Below are positions 1 to 8,621 of a stretch of DNA of 64,000 nucleotides, in pieces. Where the stretch lies: the NCBI RefSeq assembly GCF_036227325.1, contig NZ_CP109467.1, forward strand, positions 4,712,001 through 4,776,000, given 5' to 3'. The stretch is from Streptomyces sp. NBC_01465. GTDB taxonomy: Bacteria > Actinomycetota > Actinomycetes > Streptomycetales > Streptomycetaceae. Numbering within the stretch: the first letter of the stretch is position 1; every line of letters begins with the position of its first letter. The notes beneath the pieces were generated by a model that had not been told where the DNA came from, did no database searches, and saw only the letters and a program-made list of their open reading frames with translations. Position numbers and translations under genes: made by a program.

Positions 1-2
1 TG

Positions 3-617
3 CGCTACTTCAACGACGACGAGGAGCACGCCGCGTCCGGGGCCAACATCTTCGGCTGGCACCTGGAGCGGGACGTACTGGACTTCCTCGCGGCGACCGG
101 GGCGGAACTGGATGTCGACGAGTACGACATGACGGATGCGGGCGCGCCGTACCACCTGGACACCGAGAGGCTCGAACTGCTGCCGCTGAAGCTGAAGTTC
201 GCCGAGGAGATGGCTGCGGTGCTGGACGACCCGGAGCTGCCGGTGGAGGCGCTGCGGGCTCGTTACCTGCGGCAGATCCACGGGTCGCCCGAGCCCGGGG
301 TGACCTGGTCGAACTGGGTGATTCGGTTGCGGGGGGAGGGGCAGCTCGTGGGGTTTGTGCAGGCCACTCTGGGGGGCGGGACCGCTGAGGTCGCCTGGGT
401 TGTCGGGGAGCCCTGGCGGCGGCGGGGGATCGCCGCCGAGGCTGCGGGGGAGTTGGTGCGGTCGCTGGTTCTGGAGGACGGGGTGCGGGAGATCGTCGCG
501 CACATCGATCCGGAGAACCTGGCGTCGGGTGCTGTCGCCAAGGCAGTTGGGCTCGTGCCGACCTCGGAGTCGCAGGACGGGGAAGTGCGGTGGCGGATGG
601 ACGTCAGTGGGCGGTGA
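3..617 (+). CDS. GNAT-family N-acetyltransferase (5' end outside window)
   Basis: Predicted acetyl-CoA-dependent N-acetyltransferase; the substrate is unknown. The acetyl-CoA loop appears as RRRGIAAEAAGELVR and the C-terminal GNAT segment as ENLASGAVAKAVGLVPTSE. The frame stays open to the window edge: the 42 codons before the first ATG (129) have almost only G or C in third position and read like real protein (NIFGWHLERDVLDFL), and there is no Shine-Dalgarno before ATG 129. I therefore treat it as one coding frame that starts outside the window. An independent start at 129 (162 aa, the normal size for a GNAT) is the alternative. Its 3' end overlaps the convergent TetR gene by 14 bp. Confidence 0.75.
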   Translation, partial: RYFNDDEEHAASGANIFGWHLERDVLDFLAATGAELDVDEYDMTDAGAPYHLDTERLELLPLKLKFAEEMAAVLDDPELPVEALRARYLRQIHGSPEPGVTWSNWVIRLRGEGQLVGFVQATLGGGTAEVAWVVGEPWRRRGIAAEAAGELVRSLVLEDGVREIVAHIDPENLASGAVAKAVGLVPTSESQDGEVRWRMDVSGR

Positions 618-1233
618 TGCCGTCCAGTGACGGGGCCAGGAGTGTGAAGGCTTCGGTCAGGAGGGCCATGGGGTCCTCCTTCGCATCGCTGTTGCTCCAG
701 CGTTGCAGCACCGCGTCGAACGCCGTCAGGGCTGCCCCTGCTGCCAGTTGGGGGTAGAGACTCGTGGGGTCCAGGGACAGGCGGGCGGTCAGTTCCGTGG
801 CCAGGTCGTCGCGCCACTGGGCCTGGCGTTCCAGGAAGCGGGCGCGCAGTGCGGGGGTGCGCAGGATGAGCTGGACCACCCGCAGCATCCGCTCGGAGTG
901 GCCCGCGCAGGCGGCGACCGGGACCCTGACCGTGTGCAGCAGCGCCTCTGAGGGGCGCTCGGCGGCGGGGCGGGCCGTCAGTTCCGTACGCATGCCGACG
1001 CCCATGTCGGCCAGGAACTGGACGACCACGTCCTCCTTGGACGCGAAGTAGCGGAAGAATGTCCGCTTGGAGACACCGGCGGCGTTCACGATCTCGTCGA
1101 CGGTGACCCCGTCGAAGCCCTTCAGGGCCAGCAACTGCAGCGCCGCCTCGGTCAGTTCGTCGGAGACGAGGCGGCGTTTGCGTTCGGCCATGGTCATGGG
1201 CGTGGTTGCGGGCGTCTCGGGGTGCGCGGTCAC
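604..1233 (-). CDS. TetR-family transcriptional regulator
   Basis: Cytoplasmic repressor of about 209 aa. The N-terminal helix-turn-helix is typical (VDEIVNAAGVSKRTFFRYF), followed by an all-helical ligand-binding domain. Start choice: GTG at 1233 lies exactly 7 nt downstream of a TACGAT -10-like hexamer on the same strand, so a leaderless transcript is plausible; ATG 1197 and ATG 1266 are alternatives. It diverges from the SDR gene, and the shared upstream region holds a perfect palindrome (1280-1294) suited to a TetR dimer. I infer that it represses itself and the SDR gene. The ligand is unknown. Confidence 0.87.
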   Translation of the reverse strand: MTAHPETPATTPMTMAERKRRLVSDELTEAALQLLALKGFDGVTVDEIVNAAGVSKRTFFRYFASKEDVVVQFLADMGVGMRTELTARPAAERPSEALLHTVRVPVAACAGHSERMLRVVQLILRTPALRARFLERQAQWRDDLATELTARLSLDPTSLYPQLAAGAALTAFDAVLQRWSNSDAKEDPMALLTEAFTLLAPSLDGITAH

Positions 1234-1279
1234 TCCCACATCGTACCGGCATGCCGTCTGTGGCACCTGGGTTCCTGCT

Positions 1280-1294
1280 TGACACCGAGTGTCA
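1280..1294. promoter_or_regulatory. Palindromic TetR operator candidate
   Basis: A perfect 15-bp palindrome, TGACAC-CGA-GTGTCA, sits between the divergent TetR and SDR genes. It overlaps a TTGACA -35-like hexamer (1279-1284) pointing to the SDR gene, where a bound repressor would block RNA polymerase. Confidence 0.65.
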
Positions 1295-1314
1295 TGAGGG
1301 GCAGCGTGTGTCGT

Positions 1315-2232
1315 ATGACATCACAGATACCGGACCAGACCGGGCGCGTGTTCGTCGTCACCGGAGCCGGCAGCGGGCTCGGCCTCGCCACCGCGCGGGC
1401 CCTCTCCCTCCGGGGCGGGCGCGTGATCCTTGCCGTACGGGACGAGGCGAAAGGGCGGCGGGCGGCCGATGCGATCACCGCTGCAGGGGTGCCGGGTGAG
1501 CTGCTTGAGGTGCGGGCGCTTGATCTCGCGGATCTGGGCTCCGTGCGGGATTTTGCCGCGCAGCTCCGCTCCGACCATCCGCACCTGGACGTGCTGATCA
1601 ACAACGCCGGGGTCATGGCCCCGCCCCGCACGCTCAGCCCGCAGGGGCACGAGCTGCAGTTCGCCACGAATCATCTGGGGCACTTCGCCCTCACCGGGCT
1701 GCTGCTCGGGATGCTGGCCGAAGGTGACAACCCCCGTGTCGTGACGGTGAGTTCGACCAATCACCGGCAGGGGCGGATCTTTTTCGACGACCTCTCCGGG
1801 GAAGCCTCGTACGCGCCCATGAAGTTCTACAACCAGTCCAAGCTCGCCAACGCGGTCTTCGGCCTGGAGCTCCACCGGCGGCTCACCGCGGCCGGCAGCC
1901 CGGTGCGCAGTCTGCTCGCCCACCCGGGGTACGCCGCCACCGGTCTGCAGACGAGCGGGCCGCGCGGTCTCGTGAAGCTGCTGTTCGGGCGGCTCCTCAT
2001 CCCGCTCGCCCAGTCCGCGGAGCAGGGGGCGCTGCCGCAGTTGTACGCGGCGACCGACCCGTCCGCGGAAGGCGGGGAGTTCATCGGGCCCGGCGGCATG
2101 GGCGAACTGCGCGGCGCCCCCAAGCGGGTGAGCCCGTCCGACGCCGCCGCCGATCCCGCGACCGGGCGGCGGCTCTGGGGGCTGTCCGAGGAGCTGACCG
2201 GTGTGCGGTACGGGCTTCCGGCCGCCGTCTAG
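1315..2232 (+). CDS. Short-chain dehydrogenase/reductase
   Basis: NAD(P)-dependent oxidoreductase of about 305 aa with a Rossmann fold. Visible motifs are TGAGSGLG (residues 16-23, cofactor loop), NNAG (96-99) and the YNQSK catalytic pair (Tyr172, Lys176). The C-terminal half resembles the retinol-dehydrogenase/protochlorophyllide-reductase-like SDRs common in actinomycetes. GAGGGG at 1296-1301 precedes ATG 1315; GTG 1306 in the same frame is an alternative. It is probably controlled by the divergent TetR through the 1280-1294 palindrome. The substrate cannot be read from the sequence; detoxification of a hydrophobic carbonyl is a guess. Confidence 0.88.
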   Translation: MTSQIPDQTGRVFVVTGAGSGLGLATARALSLRGGRVILAVRDEAKGRRAADAITAAGVPGELLEVRALDLADLGSVRDFAAQLRSDHPHLDVLINNAGVMAPPRTLSPQGHELQFATNHLGHFALTGLLLGMLAEGDNPRVVTVSSTNHRQGRIFFDDLSGEASYAPMKFYNQSKLANAVFGLELHRRLTAAGSPVRSLLAHPGYAATGLQTSGPRGLVKLLFGRLLIPLAQSAEQGALPQLYAATDPSAEGGEFIGPGGMGELRGAPKRVSPSDAAADPATGRRLWGLSEELTGVRYGLPAAV

Positions 2233-2242
2233 GGGGTGATGG

Positions 2243-2292
2243 CAGGGGTGCACAAGCGTTTACCCTGGGGGTGAACGTCTGTGCACCCCCTG
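2243..2292. promoter_or_regulatory. Long imperfect inverted repeat upstream of MFS gene
   Basis: Left arm CAGGGGTGCACAAGCGTT (2243-2260) pairs with the complement of the right arm (2274-2292) except for one extra G and a two-base difference; the loop is 13 nt. It lies between the SDR stop and the MFS start. It could be the operator for the TetR co-transcribed with the MFS gene, or a terminator for the SDR gene. No T-run follows, which favours an operator. Confidence 0.5.
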
Positions 2293-2323
2293 TCGTGCGC
2301 AGCCAGAGACCCCCCGGAGAGCC

Positions 2324-3796
2324 ATGCCACCCGCGATACCCGAGCCCGCAGACGAGGCCGCCGAGGCGCCGCACCCCCGTGCGATGGTGGGCGTTCTCGC
2401 CTTCTGCGGGGTTGTTGTTGCTGTGATGCAGACCCTCGTCGTGCCGTTGCTGCCGCATATCCCGGCCCTCACCGGAGCCACCCCCTCCGCCGCGAGCTGG
2501 CTCGTCACCGTGACCCTGCTCACCGGGGCCGTGTGCACGCCCGTGCTGGGGCGCGTCGGCGACATGTACGGGAAGCGGCGTGTGCTGGTTGCGGCCCTTG
2601 GGGTGCTCGTCGTCGGGTCCGTGCTCTGTGCCATCAGCTCGGACATCGGGGTGCTGATCACGGGCCGCGCTTTCCAGGGCGCCGCACTCGCCGTCGTACC
2701 GCTCGGCATCAGCATCATGCGCGACGAACTCCCGCCCGCTCGTGTCCTGTCGTCCGTCGCGCTGATGAGCTCAACTCTGGGGATCGGGGCGGCTGTTGGG
2801 CTGCCGATCGCCGCGCTGGTCATCGAGCACTCCGACTGGCACACCATGTTCTGGGCCTCCGCCGGGCTCGGGCTGCTCGACGTGATCCTGGTGCTGGTCT
2901 TCGTACCGGAGTCGCCGCTGCGGGCGCGCGGGAAGTTCGACGTGCTGGGAGCGCTCGGGCTCAGCGCGGCGCTGGTCGCGCTGCTGCTCGCCGTCACGCA
3001 GGGCGGTGAGTGGGGATGGGGGTCCGCGCGGGTCGTCGGGCTGTTCGCCGCCGCCGTCGTGATCGGGGTCGTGTGGGGCTTCTACGAGATGCGGGTCTCC
3101 TCGCCCATGGTCGATCTGCGGGTCTCGGCCAGGCCCGCCGTGCTCGGTGCCAATGTGGCCGCGCTTCTCATCGGGTTCGCTTTCTACGCCAACTCCCTCG
3201 TCACCGGCCAGATGGTGCAGGAGCCCAAGGACACCGGCTACGGGCTCGGGGCCTCCATCGTGGTCAGCGGCCTCTGCCTGCTGCCCGGCGGCATCACGAT
3301 GGTCGCGCTCTCGCCGCTCTCGGCGCGGCTCTCCGTCGCCCGCGGGCCCAAGGTGACCCTGGCGGTCGCCGCCGTGGTGATGGTCCTCGGGTACGTACTG
3401 CGGTTCTTCACCAGCCACAGCCTGTTGATGATCATCGTGGGCGCGACCGTGGTGTCGTCGGGGACCGCCCTCGCGTATTCGGCGCTTCCCTCCCTGATCC
3501 TCCGCGCCGTACCGGCCAGTGAGACCGGGGCCGCCAACGGCCTCAACACCCTGATGCGGTCCGTCGGGCAGGCCTTCTGCAGCGCCGTCGTCGCCGCCGT
3601 ACTCGCCAATGTCACCTTCCAGGTCGGCGGGCGGACCGCGCCCACCCTCCACGCGTACCTCCTGGTGTTCCTCATCGCCGGGGGCGCCGCCCTCGCCGCG
3701 CTCGTCGTGGCCCTGGTCACGCCGGGCAGGACCGCACCCGTCACGGGTACGGTCGGAGCACGAGGACCCAAAGCGCTGGCCCAGGAGGGTGCATGA
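2324..3796 (+). CDS. MFS drug:H+ antiporter, DHA2 type
   Basis: Integral membrane efflux protein of 490 aa with about 14 predicted hydrophobic helices. After a short acidic N-terminus, TM1 carries VVVAVMQTLVVPLLPHIP. The TM2-3 loop has the MFS signature G-R-V-G-D-x-Y-G-K-R-R, and the antiporter-type segment LGIGAAVGLPIAALV follows. Length and topology fit multidrug/antiseptic exporters. It overlaps the next gene (TetR) by 4 bp (ATGA), so the two are translationally coupled and the regulator probably controls its own pump. The substrate is unknown. Confidence 0.88.
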   Translation: MPPAIPEPADEAAEAPHPRAMVGVLAFCGVVVAVMQTLVVPLLPHIPALTGATPSAASWLVTVTLLTGAVCTPVLGRVGDMYGKRRVLVAALGVLVVGSVLCAISSDIGVLITGRAFQGAALAVVPLGISIMRDELPPARVLSSVALMSSTLGIGAAVGLPIAALVIEHSDWHTMFWASAGLGLLDVILVLVFVPESPLRARGKFDVLGALGLSAALVALLLAVTQGGEWGWGSARVVGLFAAAVVIGVVWGFYEMRVSSPMVDLRVSARPAVLGANVAALLIGFAFYANSLVTGQMVQEPKDTGYGLGASIVVSGLCLLPGGITMVALSPLSARLSVARGPKVTLAVAAVVMVLGYVLRFFTSHSLLMIIVGATVVSSGTALAYSALPSLILRAVPASETGAANGLNTLMRSVGQAFCSAVVAAVLANVTFQVGGRTAPTLHAYLLVFLIAGGAALAALVVALVTPGRTAPVTGTVGARGPKALAQEGA

Positions 3797-4359
3797 CCGC
3801 TGACGCCGAGGCGGCTGCCGGAACGGGGCGCGACGCGATTCTGCGCGCCGCCCGCCGGGCCTTCACCCTGCGGCCGTACGCCGAGGTGACCATGCGGGGC
3901 ATCGCCGCCGACGCGGGGGTCAGCGCCTCGCTGATCGTGAAGCGCTTCGGTACGAAGGAGCAGCTCTTCGACACGGTGACCGATTTCGGGCCCGCCGCCG
4001 ATGAGCTCTTCGACGCGCCGCTGGACGAGCTCGGACGGCACATGGTGCGGACTCTGGTGCGCACCCGCCGAGAACACGGCATCGACCTGCTGCTGCGCGT
4101 CGTCTTCTCGCTCGGCAACCAGGACGAACGCTCCGTGCTGAAGGAGCGCTTCCGCGAGCAGGTCACCGCCCGGCTCGTGACCCAACTCGACGGGGACGAA
4201 CGGGAGTTGCGGGCCGAGCTGATCGTGGGGCTGCTGCTGGGGCTCGGTGCCGCGATGAGTCTGCACCGCGACACCGGGGCCACGGAGAAGGCCGAGATCG
4301 AGCATCTCGTCGATCTCTATGCGCCGGCCGTGGAGCGGTTGGTCGTCGTACGGGCATGA
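3793..4359 (+). CDS. TetR-family regulator of the adjacent MFS pump
   Basis: Regulator of 188 aa. The HTH region is MRGIAADAGVSASLIVKRF (an unusual IVKRF where most TetRs have YYHF/YRYF), then a C-terminal domain resembling the TetR_C families of actinomycetes. ATG overlaps the MFS stop codon (ATGA). Because it is distal in the operon, it most likely acts at the inverted repeat upstream of the MFS gene (2243-2292). A strong terminator follows immediately. Confidence 0.87.
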   Translation: MTADAEAAAGTGRDAILRAARRAFTLRPYAEVTMRGIAADAGVSASLIVKRFGTKEQLFDTVTDFGPAADELFDAPLDELGRHMVRTLVRTRREHGIDLLLRVVFSLGNQDERSVLKERFREQVTARLVTQLDGDERELRAELIVGLLLGLGAAMSLHRDTGATEKAEIEHLVDLYAPAVERLVVVRA

Positions 4360-4360
4360 A

Positions 4361-4404
4361 ACGGCGGCCCCCGGCGCGGGGTGCTGTGCGCCGGGGGCCG
4401 CCGT
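4361..4404. terminator. Bidirectional hairpin terminator
   Basis: A perfect 17-bp stem (ACGGCGGCCCCCGGCGC at 4361-4377 with its complement at 4388-4404) and a 10-nt loop lie between the convergent TetR and serC genes. There is no long T-run, which is usual for streptomycete terminators. Confidence 0.85.
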
Positions 4405-4419
4405 TGTGGTGCGTAACTG

Positions 4420-5733
<1,314 letters not shown>

Positions 5734-5770
5734 TCAATGGCCGCTTGCGGTCCGTTCAGATGCGACACCG

Positions 5771-5858
5771 GCAAAATCAAGCCCGTCGAGGGGGTCCCCC
5801 CTGCTCGAGCGAAGCCGAGAGCTTGGGGGAGATTGAGGACACGTGGCCGAAGGCCGCG
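5771..5858 (-). repeat. Interspersed intergenic repeat carrying a nested hairpin
   Basis: Read on the minus strand this matches the repeat seen at 28.4, 28.5 and 50.0 kb: a CCTTCGG hairpin, GTCCTCAAT, then CGACGGGCT. Between GTCCTCAAT and CGACGGGCT the other copies have only a CG-type junction, but this copy holds about 40 bp forming its own stem (TCCCCC..., closed by GGGGGA at about 5795-5831). It looks like one small element sitting inside another. Confidence 0.6.
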
Positions 5859-5895
5859 TACCGGGCGGGGCCGCGTCCCGGACCCCGTCCACCGG

Positions 5896-6504
5896 CTACG
5901 TAGGAGTCCGTTCTGCCGCCGCCAGCGCATGCAAATGCTGCAGCAACGCGATCAGCACGTACTTCGACGACGTCCGGTCACGCGCGTCGCAGTCCACCAG
6001 CGGCACGTCCGGCGACAGGTCCAGCGCCGCCCGCAGCTGCTCCGGTGTGTGGATCGCGCCGCCGAAGTCGTTGCACGCCACGATGAACGGCGTCCCGTGG
6101 TGCTCCAGGCGGTCGATCGCGTACCAGGAGTCCGCCAGCCGGCGCGTGTCGACCAGGACCACCGCGCCCAGCGTGCCGGCGAACAGGCGGTCCCAGAGGA
6201 ACCAGAAGCGTTCCTGGCCCGGCGCACCGAAGAGGTACAGCACCGTCCGTTCGTCGATCGTGATGCGGCCGAAGTCGAAGGCGACGGTCGTCGCGGTCTT
6301 GGTCCGTACGGCCGAGGTGTCGTCGACCGGACGGCCCGCCTCGGTCATCGTCTCCTCGGTGTTGAGGGGGCGGATCTCGCTGACCGAGCGGACCATCGTC
6401 GTCTTGCCCACGCCGAAGCCGCCGACGATCACGATCTTGAGACCGTTGTCGGCCGTCGCGGAGAGGGCCTCTGTGTTTCCTCGTTCAGAGGTTGCGGAGT
6501 CCAA
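5896..6504 (-). CDS. cvnD: Conservon small GTPase (CvnD type)
   Basis: Ras-like GTP/ATP-binding switch protein of 202 aa, last gene of the conservon. The P-loop is GGFGVGKTT (residues 28-36), and the G3 motif appears as FGAPGQERF. The G4 motif lacks the classical NKxD and reads CNDFGG, which is normal in this family. In known conservons CvnD works with the membrane-bound ATPase-like CvnA, the roadblock protein CvnB and the DUF742 protein CvnC in a G-protein-like relay that affects development. Its start lies 20 bp inside the end of cvnC. No cytochrome P450 gene follows, unlike some conservons. Confidence 0.92.
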   Translation of the reverse strand: MDSATSERGNTEALSATADNGLKIVIVGGFGVGKTTMVRSVSEIRPLNTEETMTEAGRPVDDTSAVRTKTATTVAFDFGRITIDERTVLYLFGAPGQERFWFLWDRLFAGTLGAVVLVDTRRLADSWYAIDRLEHHGTPFIVACNDFGGAIHTPEQLRAALDLSPDVPLVDCDARDRTSSKYVLIALLQHLHALAAAERTPT

Positions 6505-6850
6505 CGAGCACCTGTTCCAGGATGTCGGGGTCGGGGAGCCGGTCCGCGGCGCGGGCTGTGCGCGGGTGGCGGGCGCTGATCCGGCCCGTGTCGAGCAGGT
6601 CGGCGAGCAGGATCCGGGTGATGGATACCGGCAGTTGGAGATGGGCGGCGATCTCCACGACGGCGGTGGGGCGGGCGCAGAGACGGAGGATCGTGACGTG
6701 CTCCGACTGCATGCCGGGCACCGGGTCGCACTCGCCGACGATCAGCGTGACGAGGTCGAAGGTGTCGACGGCGTTGGACCGGCTGCGGCCGCCGGTGACG
6801 GTGTAGAGCCGGTCCGGGCTGTCGTCGCGTCCTGGGCGGGGCGGAGTCAT
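6485..6850 (-). CDS. cvnC: Conservon DUF742 protein (CvnC type)
   Basis: Cytoplasmic protein of 121 aa and usual family length. It has a short charged N-terminus, then RLYTVTGGRSRS and the winged-helix-like segment typical of DUF742 (VVEIAAHLQLPVSITRILLA). It is predicted to bind the roadblock protein and GTPase in the conservon complex. It overlaps cvnB by 4 bp and cvnD by 20 bp, so the operon is tightly coupled. Confidence 0.92.
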   Translation of the reverse strand: MTPPRPGRDDSPDRLYTVTGGRSRSNAVDTFDLVTLIVGECDPVPGMQSEHVTILRLCARPTAVVEIAAHLQLPVSITRILLADLLDTGRISARHPRTARAADRLPDPDILEQVLVGLRNL

Positions 6851-7245
6851 TTGCGTGGCTCGGCGGCGAGATGGTCGCCGAGCTGCTCGACGAGTTCGCT
6901 CATGTTGTGGCCGATGAGGCCCACGTCGGCGGACTCGTCGGTGACGACGGCGAGATGGGCGCCGTCGCCCGCTTCGACGATGAGGAGGATGCCGCCGTAG
7001 AACTCGGCCATCGCGGTCCGCACCCCGCCGGTGCCGTCGCCGAACTCGACGGAGGCGCCGTGGGAGAGGGACTGGATTCCGGCGGAGATGGCGGCCAGCT
7101 GGTCGGCCTGGTCGACGGAGAGTTCGGGGGTGCGGCAGAGCTTGAGGCCGTCACGGGAGAGGACGAGGGCGTGGCGGGCACCGGGGGTGCGCTCCAGGAG
7201 GCTCTCCAGCAGCCAGTTGAGCTTCTCGTCGGTGGTGGTGGTCAT
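6847..7245 (-). CDS. cvnB: Roadblock/LC7-domain protein (CvnB type)
   Basis: Roadblock/LC7 protein of 132 aa, related to MglB-type GTPase-regulating proteins. The sequence opens with LNWLLESLLERTPGARHALV and ends with the helix ELVEQLGDHLAAEP. In conservons this subunit probably modulates nucleotide turnover of CvnD. It overlaps cvnA by 4 bp (ATGA) and cvnC by 4 bp, supporting one transcript cvnABCD. Confidence 0.93.
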   Translation of the reverse strand: MTTTTDEKLNWLLESLLERTPGARHALVLSRDGLKLCRTPELSVDQADQLAAISAGIQSLSHGASVEFGDGTGGVRTAMAEFYGGILLIVEAGDGAHLAVVTDESADVGLIGHNMSELVEQLGDHLAAEPRK

Positions 7246-8501
7246 TCGGGTGTGCCTGTGCCTTCCGGTCGCGAGGGGGTCTTGGGGGGCGCGGTGCTTG
7301 GCCGTACGGCCTGGCGGAAGGTGCTGAAGCGGGCCGCTGCGGTGGTGGAGGATTCGGAGTCGGAGCTACGGGGCCGGGGGACGGCCGGGGTCGCTGCCAG
7401 GTCGGGGTGGGCGGCGGCCATGGTGGCGCCGCGGCGGCGGCGGGGGAGGCCGCCGAGGTCGGACAGGTCGGACAGGTCGGAGGCGCCGGAGGTGTCGGCC
7501 TCCGTGGGGGTCAGCTCGTGCGCTTCAGGGACTTCTGCCAGTACGGGGGTGGGCTCGGGCCGCGTTGTTTCCCGTACGGGAGCCGGTGCGGCCGTCTCCG
7601 GGGTCGCCGGGCGGCGCGTGATCAGGTCCTGGGGGAGCAGCATCAGGACGCCCGTGCCGCCGCGCGCCGAGGGGCGGAAGGAGACGGTCAGGCCGTGCTT
7701 GCGGGCGAGGCGGCCCACGACCGCGAGGCCGAGGCGCGTACCGGAGAGGCCCGCGAGGTCGATCTGGCGGGTGGTGTCGGTGGCCACCGCCTTCTCCGCG
7801 CGGCGGAGTTGGACCTCGTTCATCACCAGGCCGCTGTCCTCGACGGTGAGGATGACCCCGGCCGGGACCTCCTCGACGTACACGTGGACCTCGGCGGTGG
7901 GCGGCGAGAAGTTGGCAGCGTTGTCGAGGAGTTCGGCGAGGGCGTGCATGACGCCCTCGGCCGCGTGGCCGGCGACGGCGATCTCGCTGGTGGAGTGGAG
8001 GCGCACTCGCTGGTAGCCCGAGATGCGGCCCATCGCGCCGCGCAGGATCGACTCCATGACGATCGGCTTTGCCCAACGCCGCCCGGACCGCGCCCCGGTG
8101 AGGACCGCGATCGAGTCGGCGAGGCGGCCCGCCTGGGCGGTGCGGTGGTCGAGGTGGAGGAGGTCGCCGAGGACGTCCTCGTCGGAGTGGCGGTGCTCCA
8201 TCTCGCGCAGGTCGGCGAGCATGCCGGTGGCCAGGGCCTGCATACGGCCGGCGGCGTTGGCGGCCGCGGAGAGCGCGGCGGCGCGCTGCGACTCGGCGCG
8301 CGCGGTCGCGGCCTCGGCGCGGGCGGTCTCGGCCTTCAGCTCGGCCTCACGGACGCCGAACCGGTCCGCTGCCACGGTCAGTTCGGATATGCGGAAGCGG
8401 AGCCCGCGCGCGGTGCGACGGGCGTGCGCCGCGACGGCGACGGCGGCGCAGAGCAGCACGGCGAGGGAGCCCAGGCACCAGACGAGTGTGGCGGTCATCA
8501 A
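7242..8501 (-). CDS. cvnA: Conservon sensor-kinase-like ATPase (CvnA type)
   Basis: Membrane-anchored histidine-kinase-like protein of 419 aa. One N-terminal transmembrane helix (VWCLGSLAVLLCAAVAVAA) leads directly into an Ala/Glu-rich coiled coil, then a LLHLDHRTAQAGRLAD segment where dimerisation/H-box regions lie, and a GHKL ATPase domain with N-box ELLDNAANFSPP. The C-terminal 110 residues are Pro/Ser/Asp-rich and look disordered. It lacks the large extracellular sensor region found in longer CvnA proteins, so input is probably intracellular or membrane-derived. It is first gene of the conservon and divergent from the oxidase gene. Confidence 0.9.
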   Translation of the reverse strand: MMTATLVWCLGSLAVLLCAAVAVAAHARRTARGLRFRISELTVAADRFGVREAELKAETARAEAATARAESQRAAALSAAANAAGRMQALATGMLADLREMEHRHSDEDVLGDLLHLDHRTAQAGRLADSIAVLTGARSGRRWAKPIVMESILRGAMGRISGYQRVRLHSTSEIAVAGHAAEGVMHALAELLDNAANFSPPTAEVHVYVEEVPAGVILTVEDSGLVMNEVQLRRAEKAVATDTTRQIDLAGLSGTRLGLAVVGRLARKHGLTVSFRPSARGGTGVLMLLPQDLITRRPATPETAAPAPVRETTRPEPTPVLAEVPEAHELTPTEADTSGASDLSDLSDLGGLPRRRRGATMAAAHPDLAATPAVPRPRSSDSESSTTAAARFSTFRQAVRPSTAPPKTPSRPEGTGTPE

Positions 8502-8621
8502 TCGGAGTCCTCATGGACGGATGGGACAGGCGGGACGGACCGGGTGAAAGGGAAGCGACGATTCCTGCACAACGCCAGGCAACTATAGGAGAGTTAGTGA
8601 TCACTTTGGGGAGTTCTTGGT

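Noticed and set aside
263..1285. 340-codon minus-strand frame over GNAT and TetR genes
   Set aside because: Pro/Arg-rich shadow typical of high-GC DNA; the TetR and GNAT frames have proper motifs and third-position GC.
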